Positions 4,584 to 5,142 of a stretch of 5,142 bases of DNA are shown in pieces; position 1 is the first letter of the stretch, and every line of letters starts with the position of its first letter. The DNA comes from Clostridium sp. CAG:448 (GTDB taxonomy: Bacteria; Bacillota; Clostridia; Oscillospirales; CAG-272): NCBI GenBank assembly GCA_000433415.1, contig FR890513.1, forward strand, positions 19,483 to 24,624, written 5' to 3'. The translations under genes and the position numbers were made by a program. The notes below the pieces were generated by a model, which worked only from the letters and a program-made list of their open reading frames with translations, searched no databases and was not told the origin of the DNA.

Positions 4584-5142
4584 GGTTTTCGTTCTCCTTC
4601 TTTCGGTCTTCTCGGATCAGAAGACGAATGGCGCCGATCGCTGTGCGGATGGCGCGGTCGGTGTCAGGGTCTTCTTTCTGCCCGTTTTCCGGATCCATAC
4701 CGGCGAGCTCCTGATTCCAGATCGTATGAAAGACGGCGCCTGCGCGGACACCGCGATAGGCTGCAACGGTATACAGGGTGGACGCCTCCATCTCGCTTGC
4801 AAGGACGCCCAGGCGCTTCCAGGCTTCCCACTTGGCAAGCAGTTCTCCGCAGGTGGGGAGCTGTTCCGGATTATGCTGGCCGTAAAACGCGTCTTTGGAT
4901 TGCACAATGCCGGTATGTGCGCGAAATCCTGCCGCACGTGCGGATTCACGTAGGGCAAACAGGACATCGGGATCCGAAACGGCAGGAAATTCCGAGGGCG
5001 CATATTCACGCGAAGTACCGTCCTGCCGCACGGCACCGGAAGCAATGACAACATCGCCCGCACGGACGCGCAGAGAGATTCCGCCGCAGGTGCCGACCCG
5101 GATCAGGGTATCGGCACCGCAATTGACCAGCTCTTCGACGGC
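4576..5142 (-). CDS. udp: Uridine phosphorylase / nucleoside phosphorylase (N-terminal part outside the window)
   Basis: The frame is open to the window end, so only the C-terminal 188 residues are seen of a protein usually about 250-260 aa. It belongs to the NP-I (PNP/UDP) family, which cleaves nucleosides with phosphate to ribose-1-phosphate and free base in cytoplasmic salvage. The phosphate-site motif is LIRVGTCGGIS, corresponding to the RIGTTGA of E. coli Udp. DGTSREYAPSEFPAVSDPDV and GIVQSKDAFYGQH follow, then the ribose-binding motif SEMEASTLYTVAA with the conserved Met-Glu, and RAGAVFHTIWNQE. E. coli Udp uses a Gln-x-Arg pair to hold uracil; here that stretch reads GQHNPEQLP, with Gln but no Arg, so the preferred base is less certain. 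GTG 5031 is internal, not a start. The downstream Lys-rich gene overlaps its stop. Confidence 0.88.
   Translation of the reverse strand, partial: AVEELVNCGADTLIRVGTCGGISLRVRAGDVVIASGAVRQDGTSREYAPSEFPAVSDPDVLFALRESARAAGFRAHTGIVQSKDAFYGQHNPEQLPTCGELLAKWEAWKRLGVLASEMEASTLYTVAAYRGVRAGAVFHTIWNQELAGMDPENGQKEDPDTDRAIRTAIGAIRLLIREDRKKENENHA

Noticed and set aside
4456..5048. Two plus-strand frames opposite udp
   Set aside because: They are antisense shadows; the minus-strand frame carries conserved phosphorylase motifs.
1..5142. CRISPR array, rRNA, insertion sequence or transposase
   Set aside because: No regular spacer-repeat pattern, no rRNA-like sequence and no transposase motifs were seen on either strand.

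Overview
The window looks like a chromosomal segment of a low-to-mid GC Bacillota, most likely a gut-type Clostridia (Oscillospiraceae/Ruminococcaceae-like). The reasons are AGGAGG-type ribosome binding sites, TTGACT/TATAAT promoters, a sigma factor with a long C-terminal extension of a kind I associate with Clostridia, and a uridine phosphorylase of the Gram-positive type. No species call is possible from the sequence alone.

Left part (1-2911, plus strand, AT-rich). It opens inside a sigma-70-like factor whose region 4 helix-turn-helix is followed by a winged-helix segment and about 260 further residues with several cysteines. A hairpin terminator closes it. Next comes a compact three-gene cassette with its own extended -10 promoter and a striking nested dyad upstream: an XRE-type DNA-binding protein of 368 aa, a 59-aa Asn-rich microprotein with two NQxNPNNxxY repeats that overlaps it by 8 nt, and a 55-aa helical microprotein starting at GTG 11 nt further on. 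The cassette is closed by a second, 36/37-identical copy of the same hairpin.

Junction (2912-3230). A non-coding stretch with four GTGGT-type repeats leads to a strong hairpin terminator and then tRNA-Pro(GGG) on the minus strand, with a near-consensus promoter. Composition changes across this point: bases 1981-2040 have 16 G+C of 60, bases 4741-4800 have 38 of 60. This suggests that the left part is an island next to the 3' end of the tRNA gene, although no integrase is visible.

Right part (3231-5142, minus strand, GC-richer). In transcription order it holds the C-terminal part of a uridine phosphorylase, an overlapping gene for an 83-aa Lys/Arg-rich protein, the large-conductance mechanosensitive channel mscL with its own promoter and terminator, and a probable remnant or unrecognised ORF that runs into the tRNA promoter. 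Nucleoside salvage and osmotic-shock release are ordinary core functions. The accessory-looking left cassette, with its regulators, microproteins and duplicated terminators, is the least explained part.
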